DNA of 64,000 nucleotides from JAEUPI01 sp963814435 (lineage in GTDB: Bacteria; Pseudomonadota; Gammaproteobacteria; Burkholderiales; Burkholderiaceae_C). The DNA is taken from positions 1 through 64,000 of the forward strand of contig CAWFCV010000008.1 of assembly GCA_963814435.1 (NCBI GenBank). The letters are read 5' to 3'. Below, in pieces: positions 52,963 to 62,131 of this stretch. Both the position numbers and the translations under genes were made by a program. Under the pieces are notes generated by a model. That model saw only the letters and a list, made by a program, of their open reading frames with translations, was not told the DNA's origin and did not search any database. The number at the start of each line of letters is the position of its first letter. The first letter of the stretch is position 1.

Positions 52963-54652
52963 ATGTCGACGCAAGCGCTCATCGCCCTGGAACGCCTTCG
53001 GCTGGAGTTCGGCGCCGATGCCGCCATCGCCCGCCTTGCACTGCTGAAGCAACTGGCGCGCAGCCGACTGAGCAGCGCGTCGGCGGTGCTGCGGCTGCAC
53101 GAGGCGCTGTGCTTCATTCGCGCCTATCCAGACAATGCGGCCGTGCAGGCGCAGGCCGTTTCGATGCTCGCCGGCTTCGCGCGGCGAGCCGACCTGCGCG
53201 CGCATGCCGCGGCGCTGGCCGACAGCGGCATCGCCGGCACCGAGATTCACTACCGCTTCTTTGCCGGCCAGGCACAGTGGCTCGCGGCTCGCTGGCCCGG
53301 GCAGTTGCGATTGGATCGCAGTGACGCCGACGCCGGGTCGCGCATCGCACGCGCGTTGCCGCCGCTGCTGACGCCGGTCGAGGCCACAGCGTTGAACGAG
53401 CTCGAGCTGCCCGGCTACACGGCGCTCGACCGGCTGCGCGGCCGCACCGAGACCGACGCGGTGTTCCTGCTGAAGCGCATCGCCGCGATGCCGGGTGACG
53501 GCTTCATGCGCGAGGTGTTCTCCGACGGCATCGATGCAGACTTCGTGCTCGCACCAGGGCCCGACACGCCGTCGCGCACGCGGGCGCACCTGGACGGGAC
53601 ACCCGTGCTCTACCGCGACGCGGCCCCGCCGCGCGTGCGGCCAGAGCTGCGCGCCGAACTGGCGCACCCACCGCGGCGCGTGCGTCGCCTGTCGCCAACG
53701 GATGGCGACACGCTGGTCGAGCTGGCACGCGGCGCGATGGTCACGCGTGCGCGTTCGCTCGAGGCGTTCTCGTTCGCCGATGCGCGCGACGCGTGGCTGG
53801 TCGACGACGGGGACGGCCTGGCCTTCGGCTTCGCCGGCGTGATCCCCGAGCGCAGGCATGCGTTGGCCTCGACCTACGGCAGCCTGACGCTGCGCAACGG
53901 CGTGCCGATCGGCTATGCGCAGGCCGACATCGTGGGCGCCAGCGCCGCGCTGTCGTTCAACACCTTCGAAACCTTTCGCGGCGGCGAGGCGGCCTACACC
54001 TTCGCGCGCTGGCTGGCGGCGCTGCGGCGTCTGTTCGGCGTCACGTCGTTCAGCATCGAGCCCTACCAGCTCGGCCACGACAACGACGAGGCGATCGAGT
54101 CGGGCGCATGGTGGTTTTACGCCAAGCTGGGTTTCCGGCCGCGCGACGCGGCCACGCTGCAGCTGGCGCGCGACGAGCAGGCGCGTGTGCGGCGCAGTGC
54201 GCGCCACCGCACGCCGCCGTCCACCTTGCGCCGGCTGGCCGAGCGACACCTGTTCTTCGACCTCGATGCGTCGCGGCGGCGGCCGTTGATTGCGCTCGGC
54301 GCATTGGGGCTGCAGGTGGGCGCCGCGCTGTCGGCGCGTGCCGGATCGGACCGCGAGCGCGCAGTCGGCCAGTGCAGCGCCGAGCTGCAGCGCGTTGTGC
54401 GGTCTGACGTCGCTGCGCGGTTGGTCGGCCGACCAGCGTGAGGCCTGGCGCCGCATCGCGCCGCTGTTGTTGCTGCTCGATCTGCCGGCGTGGCGTGACG
54501 GCGAGCGCCACGCGCTGGTGGACCTGATACGCGCCAAGGGCGGCCGCAGCGAGCGCGACTTCGTGGCGCGCTACCACGCCCAGCCGCGGCTCGACGCGGC
54601 GCTGCTGCGCTGGATCAGCCGCCACGTGCGACGGGCGACCAGCGCCCATTGA
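52963..54652 (+). pseudogene. Protein of unknown function, one frameshift near the end
   Basis: About 560 residues when corrected near 54400. The first half is helical; the middle holds LVELARGAMVTRARSLEAFSFADARDAWLVDDGDGLAFGFAGVIPERR, and YTFARWLAALRRLFGVTSFSIEPYQLGHDNDEAIESGAWWFYAKLGFRP looks like the end of an acetyltransferase-like fold. After the frame change comes SLRGWSADQREAWRRIAPLLLLLDLPAW and AKGGRSERDFVARYHAQPRLDAAL. I cannot assign a function. Confidence 0.65.
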
Positions 54653-54695
54653 GCGCTGTGTAAGGCGGGCGGATTCCGGCCCGGCGCAGCCCCGC

Positions 54696-55484
54696 TCAAC
54701 CGCCGGCCGGCCGGTAGCGCGCGAGCACGCGCGCGGCTTCGACGTGGAGGTCGGGGTCGGCGCCGAACACCTCGGCGAGCGCGCCGGGCGCATCGGCCGG
54801 CGCGACCTCGGTCGTCTCGGCGCCGCCGGGCCGGTAGCGCGTCAGCGTGCCGTCGCGAAGGCTCGTGAACACGCCGTCAACCTCGTGCGCGTAGGCGAGC
54901 CGATGCAGAAAGCTCTGCGGCGCCGACCAGTCGTTGGCGGCGTCGATCCGCCAGCGCAGTTCGTCGAGCCGCCGCGGCGACGGGTCGAGCCGCTTCGAAG
55001 GCCCCGGCTGACGCGTGACCACGATGCCGTCGTCGGCGACCCGGTAGACGAACTGTTCGCGGTGGGTGTCGAGCGTGAACGACTCGAACAGCGGGTAGGC
55101 ACGGAAGATCGGCGCTGCGTATCCGACGTCGGCGTACTGCGGCCCCTCGGGCAGCTCGACCCGCACGCAGCAGTGGCCCGGCTCCATCACCATCAGCGCG
55201 GCGTCGAAGCCGAGGTCGGCGAGCAGCGCGTGGAATCCACGCGCGAGCGTCCAGCACAGTCCGCCGCCGCCACGGCGCACGATCCGCCCGACGTACTCGC
55301 CAAGCGGCGGCAGGAAGTCGCCGCGCGCGAGTCCCGGTTCATAGTCGATCAGCTTGGTCAGCGTCTCGAACGGCACCCGACGCTGGTGCGCAGCGACCAG
55401 CCGGTGCAGGTAGTCGAGCGTCGGCGCCTCGGGCGTGAGGCCGAGGTGGGCGAGCAGCGCATCGGTGGGGCGGTCGTGACGCGG
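54696..55484 (-). CDS. Arylamine N-acetyltransferase
   Basis: A 262-residue NAT. The Cys-His-Asp triad is in place: RRGGGGLCWTLARGF (Cys), EPGHCCVRVEL (His) and YADVGYAAP (Asp); VPFETLTKLIDYEPGL is the usual N-terminal block. It moves an acetyl group from acetyl-CoA to aromatic amines or hydrazines. ATG 55484 (MPRHDRPTDALLAHLGL) chosen. Divergent from the thioredoxin-like gene. Confidence 0.9.
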   Translation of the reverse strand, partial: PRHDRPTDALLAHLGLTPEAPTLDYLHRLVAAHQRRVPFETLTKLIDYEPGLARGDFLPPLGEYVGRIVRRGGGGLCWTLARGFHALLADLGFDAALMVMEPGHCCVRVELPEGPQYADVGYAAPIFRAYPLFESFTLDTHREQFVYRVADDGIVVTRQPGPSKRLDPSPRRLDELRWRIDAANDWSAPQSFLHRLAYAHEVDGVFTSLRDGTLTRYRPGGAETTEVAPADAPGALAEVFGADPDLHVEAARVLARYRPAGG

Positions 55485-55587
55485 CATCGGCGCGACTCCG
55501 ATCGGAGACGTTTGGCGGCCCAAGCGTAGCGGCGATGGCCTGCCGCCGGAAGTGGGCACGGCCACCGGCGGCGTTACGCTAGCAGCG

Positions 55588-55959
55588 ATGGACGCACCCG
55601 ACGATGCGTCAGACCGCTGGCTGGTGGCCTGCCTGTGTGCCGACTGGTGCCATGTCTGCCAGGACTACCGCCAGACCTTCGCCCAGCTGGCACGCGAGTT
55701 CGCTGGTGCGGCGGGCTTCGTCTGGGTCGACATCGAGGATGACGAGGACGCGCTGGGCACGGTCGAGGTCGACGACTTCCCGACGCTGCTGATCGCGCGC
55801 GCAGGCCAGATCTGCCATTTCGCGGCGGTCATGCCCAACGCGCCCACCGGCCGGCGGCTCGTGCGCCGTGCCCTGGCCGGGGAGCTGGCACCGCTGAGCG
55901 ACGCGAGCCCCGCGGGCTTGCCAGAGCGGTTGCACGCACTGCGTCGCGCACGTGGCTGA
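55588..55959 (+). CDS. Thioredoxin-like protein
   Basis: A 123-residue protein with a thioredoxin fold: WLVACLCADWCHVCQDYRQTFAQLAREF carries the active-site CHVC, and VDDFPTLLIARAGQICHF has the cis-Pro loop. No signal peptide, so cytosolic. Probably a thiol-disulfide reductase; the partner is unknown. ATG 55588 preferred. Confidence 0.82.
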   Translation: MDAPDDASDRWLVACLCADWCHVCQDYRQTFAQLAREFAGAAGFVWVDIEDDEDALGTVEVDDFPTLLIARAGQICHFAAVMPNAPTGRRLVRRALAGELAPLSDASPAGLPERLHALRRARG

Positions 55960-55979
55960 TCGACGCGCGCGTCCGATTC

Positions 55980-56041
55980 AACTCGGCGGACTCGTCCACA
56001 GGCAGCTCGATACGGAACGGACTCTTTCTCGGCATACGCAA
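55980..56041 (-). pseudogene. Possible IS630-type transposase N-terminal relic
   Basis: MRMPRKSPFRIEL followed by PVDESAEL resembles the first 20 residues of IS630-family helix-turn-helix proteins (MPRKSPFRIELTxDERxxLE). Nothing recognisable follows. Confidence 0.35.
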
Positions 56042-56162
56042 CCCCCGGGAAGGCCCCGCGGCGTCGAACGGTGGCGGTACGTCGTCGCCACCGGCGCCAT
56101 CGCGGGTGGCCTCGGGCGCATCATTCGCGGCTTCATCCGCCTCGGGAAGCCACGGTAGTCCG

Positions 56163-57134
56163 TCACGCAGCGACGCGCAGGACGAGCTTGCCGCGCACCT
56201 GGCCCGACACCAGCATGCGCATCGCGTCCGCCGCCTGCTCGAACGGGAAGGTGCGGTCGACCGCGGGGGTCACGCCCGGCTGTCCGAGGATGTCGGCAAG
56301 GGCCTGCAGCGGTTCCGGCTTCACGAAGCCCATCAGCATCGCCAGCCGCTGCCTCAGGAACATCGACCACAACGCCGCGCGCAGCGTCCGCCCCATGCCG
56401 CCGAAGAAGCGGTCGCCGCCTTCGCCGCCGCCGAGCACCAACGTACCCCGCGGCGCCAGCGCCTTGCGCAGCACGCTCAATGGCCGGTTGCCCGCAAGAT
56501 CGAGGATCACGTCGAAACGGCCATCGGTGGGCAACGGCAGCTTCGTGTAGTCGATGACCGAGGTGGCGCCGAGCGAGCGCACGAACTCGACCTTCGAGGT
56601 GCTGCACACCGCGGTGACGTGAGCGCCGAAGTGCCGTGCGAGCTGCAAGGCCCACGAGCCGACGCCGCCGCCCGCGCCGATCACGCACACCGACTGGCCC
56701 GGCTACACCCTCGCCACGTCGCGCAGACCGATGAGCGCGGTCACGCCGGAAACGGCCGACCCCGCCGCCTGCTCGAAGCTCAGGCGCTCGGGTTTGAGGC
56801 AGAGCTGGTCCTCACGCGCGCAGGTGAACTCCGCGAACGTCCGCGACGCCGCGCCGAACACCGCGTCACCGACCTTGAAGCGCCTCACCTCGGCGCCGAC
56901 GGCCTCCACCACACCGCTGACGTCCGTGCCGAGCACGCGCTGCTTCGGTTTCGTCAGGCCCGTCGCGAGCCGCATCGCGTACGGCTTGCCGGCCATGAGG
57001 TGCCATTGGCCGTAGTCGAGGCCGGCGGCCTTCACGTGGATCAGCACTTCGTTCTTCTGCGGCACGGGTCGCTCGAGCGTCGTGACCTGGAGCACTTCGG
57101 GGTTGCCGTAGCGCGAGTGGATGACGGCCTTCAT
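56163..57134 (-). pseudogene. Zinc-less NAD(P)-dependent alcohol dehydrogenase with in-frame TAG
   Basis: A 323-residue MDR-family (quinone-reductase-like) protein: MKAVIHSRYGNPEVLQV, VLGTDVSGVVEAVGAEVRRFKVGDAVFG, then VCVIGAGGGVGSWALQLARHFGAHVTAV (cofactor fold). A TAG at 56705-56703 stands where family members have a Gln-like position (ARV*PGQSV); the frame is otherwise open on both sides, so this is a point change, not an indel. It may be a recent nonsense mutation or a base-call error. Confidence 0.82.
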
Positions 57135-57156
57135 GATGACTCTCCGTGCTGCGGGC

Positions 57157-57570
57157 TCAACCTGCCCGGAGCTCTCGCTCCCGTCGGGTGCGAGCCAGCA
57201 TGACCAATGCCACGATCACCGCTGCGGTCACGTCGAAGCTCATGCAGAACCCCGGCCAGACCTGCGGCACACCGGTGTTGTGCACGAGGTGGTGGTGGAA
57301 GCCGTCCATCACGCCGTGCCCACCCAGCGCGAAGACGGCGATCCACGGGTTGAGCTTGAACCCCGCCACCGCCGAGACGATGAAGACGGCCGCGATAGCC
57401 ACTTCGGACAGCATGACCTCGTTGCGGCTATCGACGACGGCGAACGCGAGGTAGTACGAGGCGACGGCGATGAGTACGGCGGGGTAGAACACGCGCTCGC
57501 GGTCCATGCCCAGCCCCGCCGCAGCGGCGCAGAAGAGCAGCGCGAGGCTGATCCCGACGATGTATTCCAT
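57157..57570 (-). CDS. Membrane protein, paralogue of cassette gene at 25938
   Basis: A 137-residue protein with four membrane helices (MEYIVGISLALLFCAAAAGL; AVLIAVASYYLAFAVVDS; MLSEVAIAAVFIVSAVAG; FDVTAAVIVALVML). The stretch HGVMDGFHHHLVHNTGVPQVWPGFC is shared in pattern with the integron cassette protein. Function unknown. ATG 57570 lies 18 bases after the DUF3703 gene's stop, so they are co-transcribed. Confidence 0.75.
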   Translation of the reverse strand: MEYIVGISLALLFCAAAAGLGMDRERVFYPAVLIAVASYYLAFAVVDSRNEVMLSEVAIAAVFIVSAVAGFKLNPWIAVFALGGHGVMDGFHHHLVHNTGVPQVWPGFCMSFDVTAAVIVALVMLARTRRERELRAG

Positions 57571-57587
57571 GGCTCGATCCCCTTGCG

Positions 57588-57911
57588 TCAAGGCACGAGG
57601 TGCCGCAGGTCGTCGGGCACGGGCATAGGCTTGAAGGCACTGACACGCGCCCGGCCGCTGTTGCCACGCGGCACCCACAGGCGCGAGAACAGGATCGAGG
57701 CCACGATCCGCGGCACCTGGCCGACGACTTCGCGCAGGTCGCCTCGGCGCAGGCCGGCCACCAGCATCCGCCAGTGGATGAAGGCGTGACGGCCCATCAT
57801 GCGCTGGGCCAGCACATGCGCCCGCTCAAGATGCCGGAAGGCGGTCTCGAAGTCGCCTCGCTGCAATGCGTGGTCAGCCCGTTCCACTTCCTGTTCGTAC
57901 GCTTCGTCCAC
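57588..57911 (-). CDS. DUF3703 domain protein
   Basis: A 107-residue protein: ADHALQRGDFETAFRHLERAHVLAQRMMGRHAFIHWRML is the DUF3703 core, a helical repeat with conserved His residues. Genes of this family often lie near metal-resistance genes, which fits the metallothionein-like genes next door, but no activity is known. Confidence 0.82.
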   Translation of the reverse strand: MDEAYEQEVERADHALQRGDFETAFRHLERAHVLAQRMMGRHAFIHWRMLVAGLRRGDLREVVGQVPRIVASILFSRLWVPRGNSGRARVSAFKPMPVPDDLRHLVP

Positions 57912-58250
57912 GTCGGTGCTCCTGGTTCTGCGAACACGACATGTGTTCGCTGCAGTGCACTGTCGGCGCCAGCGGCGGTCGGCGACAGCGGCATGCGCCC
58001 AACCGTCGAAATCGGTCCGGCAAGGGTCCGAAGCCGCGCTCGAACGGTGACGGGGGACGGTCCAGCGCAGCGTGCGCGCTTCGACGGCCGCCGCTCACGG
58101 CGATGGCACGACCACTCGGTCGATCGGCGAGACCGCTCCCGCACGCGCGCCGACCGTTCGTCTCATGGGGCTGTCCGTGCACTGCTGCAGCGCCGAAAGT
58201 GCAGCCATCGAAGACATCCCGTCGTCGATGCAACCCGAAGGAACGCCACC
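57912..58250. other. Intergenic region between DUF3703 and metallothionein-like gene
   Basis: 339 bp without a gene. Its right part contains the block shared with the second metallothionein-like gene (58152-58228). Confidence 0.6.
58152..58228 (+). promoter_or_regulatory. Conserved upstream block of metallothionein-like gene 1
   Basis: GACCGTTCGTCTCA, GGCTGTC, CGAAAGTG and CATCGAAGACATCCCG occur in this order and spacing, and the same series precedes the gene at 61121 on the other strand. The block ends 22 bases before the ATG. It is probably a shared promoter or leader. Confidence 0.65.
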
Positions 58251-58436
58251 ATGAACGCCATCCAGCAAGTCCCCTGCAACTGCACCACCTGTCCCGGCAC
58301 CGGCTGCACCTGCGGCTGCCGGCAAGCCGCCGAGCAGACCTCCGGCGCCTGCAGCCCGCAGTGCCCCTGCGGCACGCAATGCCAATGCGGCGCACAGTGC
58401 CGATGCGGCGCCGGAGCCAGCTGCACCCGATCCTAA
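58251..58436 (+). CDS. Metallothionein-like Cys-rich protein 1
   Basis: A 61-residue protein with 14 cysteines, mostly as CxC and CxxC: CNCTTCPGTGCTCGCRQ, then CPCGTQCQCGAQCRC. It shares CNCxxCxGxxCTCGCRQ with the protein at 61121. Such composition binds copper, zinc or cadmium ions. It has no close likeness to the classical SmtA fold that I can see. Too short to stand out by length, but the conserved upstream block and composition make it convincing. Confidence 0.78.
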   Translation: MNAIQQVPCNCTTCPGTGCTCGCRQAAEQTSGACSPQCPCGTQCQCGAQCRCGAGASCTRS

Positions 58437-58541
58437 GCCGGGTTGCATCCCGCACGACGCCGGCGGCCGCCACATGGCTACCACCGGCACCCTGACCTCG
58501 CGGGTTGATCGCGCCCCGCTTCCACACGAAGGAATCTGTCC

Positions 58542-59033
58542 GTGAACAGCTTTGTCCTGGCCTATGTCGGCGGCATCGTCGGCGCCGTCCTGATGGACAT
58601 CACCGAGACGCTCGCCGCCCGGGTGGGCCTGACGAGCGGCGTCAGCGTCGCCCTGGTCGGCCGCTGGGCGCTGGGCCTGCTGCGCGGGCAATGGGCGCAT
58701 GCCGACATCGCCCGCTCCCCGGCACGGCCGGGCGAGGTGCGGACGGGCTGGGCGTTTCACTTTCTCGTCGGCGGCGGCGGGGTCGCGCTGCTGTACGCGG
58801 CTTTCGTCCATGCTGCGGGCTACAACGCGCCCATCCATCACCTCTGGGGTGGTGTGATCTTCGGTGCGGCGACTTCGCTACTGCCCTGGCTGCTGCTGCT
58901 GCCTGCCTTCGGCTGGGGCTGGTTCGGGCGGCGCGGGCCGCGCGAGTCCAACGCCCTGCTGGCCAGCATGGTCTCGCACATCCCCTACGGGCTGGGCGTC
59001 GGGGTCGTGATGGCGCTGGGCTCGAGCCTCTAG
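58542..59033 (+). CDS. DUF2938 family membrane protein
   Basis: A 163-residue protein with four membrane helices, starting MNSFVLAYVGGIVGAVLMDITETLAARVGL; VGRWALGLLRGQWAH, GWAFHFLVGGGGVALLYAAFV and HLWGGVIFGAATSLLPWLLLLPAFGWGWFG are family features. GTG start at 58542. Function unknown. First of three genes read in the same direction before the two-component system. Confidence 0.82.
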   Translation: MNSFVLAYVGGIVGAVLMDITETLAARVGLTSGVSVALVGRWALGLLRGQWAHADIARSPARPGEVRTGWAFHFLVGGGGVALLYAAFVHAAGYNAPIHHLWGGVIFGAATSLLPWLLLLPAFGWGWFGRRGPRESNALLASMVSHIPYGLGVGVVMALGSSL

Positions 59034-59108
59034 CGACTTGGCGTTGCACTCCGCCGGCCCTAGAGTCGAGCCGGCGGGATCCACACTCAAGAAGCACGAC
59101 TGCCCACG

Positions 59109-60179
59109 ATGTATCTCTCTTCGACGCGCACCGCCGAGTTGTGGCCCGACACGCTGAAAGGCGCGCTGCGCGCCATCGCCATCGCCGCCGTCTTCTTGGC
59201 CCTCGCTGCGACGCTGCTGTACGTGCTGTCCCCCGGGCTCGACACCTGGCCCCGGCTGCTGTTGTTCCACGAGTCCGTGGGCCTGACGATGGTGGCCTGC
59301 GTGCTGCTGCTGCGGCACACGCGCGCCTTCGCGCGATTCAAATCGATGACCCGCTGGCTCCTCACCGGGGTCATCGCCATTCCGACCGGCTTCTTCGTGG
59401 GGCACCAGTTCGCCTTCTTGTTGCTGGGCGAGCCGCTGCGCATGGTCGGGTACCTGAGCGTCAGCCTGATCCCGATCCTCTTCACCGTGGTGGTGGGTGG
59501 TCTGGGCCTGCACTCGTTCGCGACGCGCGAGCAGCTCGCCCGGGAAGCCGCGGCGCGCTCGGAGGCGCAACGCCTGGCGGTCGAATCCCAGTTGCGCCTG
59601 CTGCGGGCCCAACTGGAACCGCACATGCTCTTCAACACGCTGGCCAACCTGCGCTCGCTGGCGCGCGAGGACGTCGATCGGGCGGAGTCGATGATCGACC
59701 AGCTGATCGTGTACCTGCGCAGTGCGCTGGCCGCGTCGCAGACGGAATCGGTGGCCTTGAGTCGGGAGTTCGCCCAGTTGCGCGCCTACCTGGACATCAT
59801 GGCGCTGCGCATGGGGCCGCGTCTGTCCTTCCGGCTGGACCTGCCCGCCGACCTGGAGGCCACCCAGGTCCCGCCCATGCTGCTACAGCCGCTGGTGGAG
59901 AACGCGATCAAGCACGGTCTGGAGCCCAAGGTCGGCTCAGGCAGCATCGAGGTGGTCGCGCGCGGGACGGCCGCGGGCATCGAGATCCGCATCAACGACA
60001 GCGGCCTCGGGCTGCCGGCGGACGAGGAGGACGAAGCGCCCGCCCGTCCCGCCGGCACCAGCTATGGCCTGCAGCACGTGCGCGACCGGCTGCAGGCGGT
60101 CTACGGCGCGGCCGCGCGGCTCAGCCTGGAACGGCGCCAACCGACCGGTGTGAGTGCCGTGGTGTTCATCCCCACCTGA
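59109..60179 (+). CDS. Sensor histidine kinase (LytS/YehU type)
   Basis: A 356-residue membrane kinase: four helices in residues 20-140, then a His-kinase domain with LRAQLEPHMLFNTLANL (phosphorylated His), and the ATP lid VPPMLLQPLVENAIKHGLEP (N box) and INDSGLGLP (G box). The signal sensed is unknown. It pairs with the LytTR regulator 59 bases downstream. Intact. Confidence 0.9.
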   Translation: MYLSSTRTAELWPDTLKGALRAIAIAAVFLALAATLLYVLSPGLDTWPRLLLFHESVGLTMVACVLLLRHTRAFARFKSMTRWLLTGVIAIPTGFFVGHQFAFLLLGEPLRMVGYLSVSLIPILFTVVVGGLGLHSFATREQLAREAAARSEAQRLAVESQLRLLRAQLEPHMLFNTLANLRSLAREDVDRAESMIDQLIVYLRSALAASQTESVALSREFAQLRAYLDIMALRMGPRLSFRLDLPADLEATQVPPMLLQPLVENAIKHGLEPKVGSGSIEVVARGTAAGIEIRINDSGLGLPADEEDEAPARPAGTSYGLQHVRDRLQAVYGAAARLSLERRQPTGVSAVVFIPT

Positions 60180-60238
60180 CCCGGCGCACACCGCGTTCGC
60201 CCATCACCGTTGTCATCGACCTGTCGAGAAAGACCGCC

Positions 60239-61048
60239 ATGACCCTGGTCAACACCGCACCCACTGCCGTCATCGCCGAGGACGAACCGGTCCTTGCGCG
60301 CACCTTGATCCGCCTGTTGGAACAGGTGTGGCCCGAGCTTCGCATCGTCGGCGTCGCGGAAGACGGCCTGCGGGTCACCGAGTTGGCGCTGGCGTCGCTG
60401 CCCGATGTGATGTTCCTCGACATCAAGATGCCCGGGCGCACCGGGATCGAGGTGGCTGAGGTGGTTGCCGACGACTGGCCCGACGAGCGGGCCGAGCCGC
60501 TGTTCGTGTTCATCACGGCCTACGACAATTTCGCGGTCCCTGCGTTCGAGCGCGCTGCGGTCGACTACCTGCTTAAGCCCGCCACGGCCGAACGTCTGCA
60601 GCAGAGCGTAGTTCGGCTCAAGTCGAGGCTGGCGGAACGTGCCGCGTCACCGCAGGCGGGCGACATGGCGGCGCTGATGCAGCGCATGCAGTCGCTGGCC
60701 ACGCCCGAGGCCGACTCGCGCGAGCGCATCAAGGTCATCCGCGCCGGGGTGGGCAACACCGTGCGGATGATTCCCGTGGCCGACGTGGTCTGCTTCGAGG
60801 CGACCGAGAAGTACGTGAATGTCGTGACGCCCACCGGGGAGGCGCTGGTGCGCATGAGCCTGCGCGAGCTGATGGCGCGCATCGATTCGACCGACTTCAT
60901 CCAGGTGCACCGCAGCGTCATGGTCAATTCGAACGCCATCGTGAGCGCGACGCGCGACGAGAACGGGCACTACAGCCTGAGCGTGCGTGGCCTGCAACGG
61001 CCGTTGAAGGTCAGCCGCGCGTTCGGCCACCTCTTCCGCCCGATGTAG
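60239..61048 (+). CDS. LytTR-family response regulator
   Basis: A 269-residue regulator: receiver domain with AVIAEDEPVLARTLIRLL, the phosphorylated Asp in DVMFLDIKMPG and the Lys in DYLLKPATAERL; then a LytTR DNA-binding domain (VIPVADVVCFEATEKYVNVVTPTGEALVRMSLRELMARI, FIQVHRSVMVNSNAI). It is a candidate regulator of the metallothionein-like genes on either side, whose upstream blocks are alike. Confidence 0.9.
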   Translation: MTLVNTAPTAVIAEDEPVLARTLIRLLEQVWPELRIVGVAEDGLRVTELALASLPDVMFLDIKMPGRTGIEVAEVVADDWPDERAEPLFVFITAYDNFAVPAFERAAVDYLLKPATAERLQQSVVRLKSRLAERAASPQAGDMAALMQRMQSLATPEADSRERIKVIRAGVGNTVRMIPVADVVCFEATEKYVNVVTPTGEALVRMSLRELMARIDSTDFIQVHRSVMVNSNAIVSATRDENGHYSLSVRGLQRPLKVSRAFGHLFRPM

Positions 61049-61063
61049 GGCGCGATGGAGGTG

Positions 61064-61108
61064 CGCCCCGGCTTGGCGCCGGGGCGGCCCCGCGGCTCGC
61101 GCCGCGGG
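61064..61108. terminator. Tandem hairpins between convergent genes
   Basis: CGCCCCGGC-ttggc-GCCGGGGCG and CCCGCGGC-tcgc-GCCGCGGG follow each other between the regulator and the metallothionein-like gene 2. No T-run, but likely to act in both directions. Confidence 0.5.
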
Positions 61109-61120
61109 AGGGGTTCGTCA

Positions 61121-61270
61121 TTAGCCCTTGGCGCAGGCGCAGGCCTTGCCGCAGGTGCAGTTCGCGGTGCAGCCGCACGCAGCGGCTGCGGGCTGGCGGC
61201 AGCCGCAGGTGCAGGTCCTGCCCTGGCACACGGCACAGTTGCAGGGGGCGGGTTGCTGGGATTCGTTCAT
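61121..61270 (-). CDS. Metallothionein-like Cys-rich protein 2
   Basis: A 49-residue protein with 12 cysteines: CNCAVCQGRTCTCGCRQ, then CGCTANCTCGKACAC. It is a paralogue of the protein at 58251 (MN-x-x-QQ start, CNCxxCxGxxCTCGCRQ). A probable metal-ion binder in the cytosol. ATG at 61270; it faces the LytTR gene and reads toward it. Confidence 0.78.
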   Translation of the reverse strand: MNESQQPAPCNCAVCQGRTCTCGCRQPAAAACGCTANCTCGKACACAKG

Positions 61271-61289
61271 CGTGAAGTTCCTCGGTGGC

Positions 61290-61367
61290 TCGACGACGGG
61301 ATGTCTTCGATGACCCTCACTTTCGTCGACCGCTCCTGATGGCGACAGCCATTTGAGACGAACCGTC
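61290..61367 (-). promoter_or_regulatory. Conserved upstream block of metallothionein-like gene 2
   Basis: On the minus strand: GACGGTTCGTCTCA, GGCTGTC, CGAAAGTG, CATCGAAGACATCCCG, the same order as at 58152-58228, ending 19 bases before the ATG. About 300 bp further upstream, to the lipoprotein gene, hold no gene. Confidence 0.65.
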
Positions 61368-61662
61368 ATCTCCGTTCCCGCAGCCGTCGATGGCGTCGAC
61401 CCAACGGCGTGTTGCTCGCGTACGCCATCCGATGCCGTCCATGGCGCACAGAAGAAGCGCTGGCGTTCCCGGAGCGCTCGGTGGGCGCGTCACGTCAACC
61501 ACTCGGTCGACAAGGCCGACCGCTGCCGGACGCCGGCGCGCCGCTGATCGCATCGCGCTGTCGCCCGAATCGGCTGGGCACGAAAGTACGCCCAGCTCGT
61601 CGCCGCGTCGGATGACGAGTCGGACCTCCTTCAACACCGGCCCATTCATTCAGGACCACGCC

Positions 61663-62100
61663 ATGAACCGTTTCGTCACCACGACACTCTCGCTCGTCGC
61701 ACTCGTCGCAGCCACCGGCTGCGCGTCCCCGCCGCCCGGCCTTGACCTCTCGCTCACCCGTCCGAGCGTCGACAAGAAGTACGTCGTCACGCTGCAACCG
61801 CCCGCCAAGCCGGCGGCCATCAATCAGCTGCATTCGTGGCAGCTCAAGCTCTCGTCATCCGCGGGTGCGCCGATTGCGCATGCGCAGATCATGGTCGACG
61901 GCGGCATGCCGCAGCATGGACATGGCCTGCCCACGCGGCCGCAGGTCACGCAGGAGCTGCCCAACGGCACTTATCTGATCGAGGGCATGAAGTTCAGCAT
62001 GACCGGTTGGTGGGAGATCAAGCTGGCCATCGACAGCCCCGACGGGGCCGACAAGGTGACCTTCAACACCGTCGTGTCAGAGCTGGGCATCGGTCGCTGA
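61663..62100 (+). CDS. FixH/YtkA-like lipoprotein
   Basis: A 145-residue protein with a lipoprotein signal (LSLVALVAATGCAS) and a YtkA/FixH-like immunoglobulin fold: YVVTLQPPAKPAAINQLHSWQLKLSSSAGAPIAHAQIMVDGGMPQHGHGLPTRPQV, ending in MTGWWEIKLAI. The MPQHGHGLP motif has Met and His suited to copper. Membrane-anchored, in the periplasm; 31 bases ahead of the di-heme peroxidase, so probably one operon. Confidence 0.8.
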   Translation: MNRFVTTTLSLVALVAATGCASPPPGLDLSLTRPSVDKKYVVTLQPPAKPAAINQLHSWQLKLSSSAGAPIAHAQIMVDGGMPQHGHGLPTRPQVTQELPNGTYLIEGMKFSMTGWWEIKLAIDSPDGADKVTFNTVVSELGIGR

Positions 62101-62131
62101 AGTGCCGAATCGACATCTCGAGGAGACAACG

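Noticed and set aside
58505..60238. Long open frame running into the response regulator from upstream
   Set aside because: It overlaps the DUF2938 and kinase genes in another frame; the regulator has a proper ATG at 60239.
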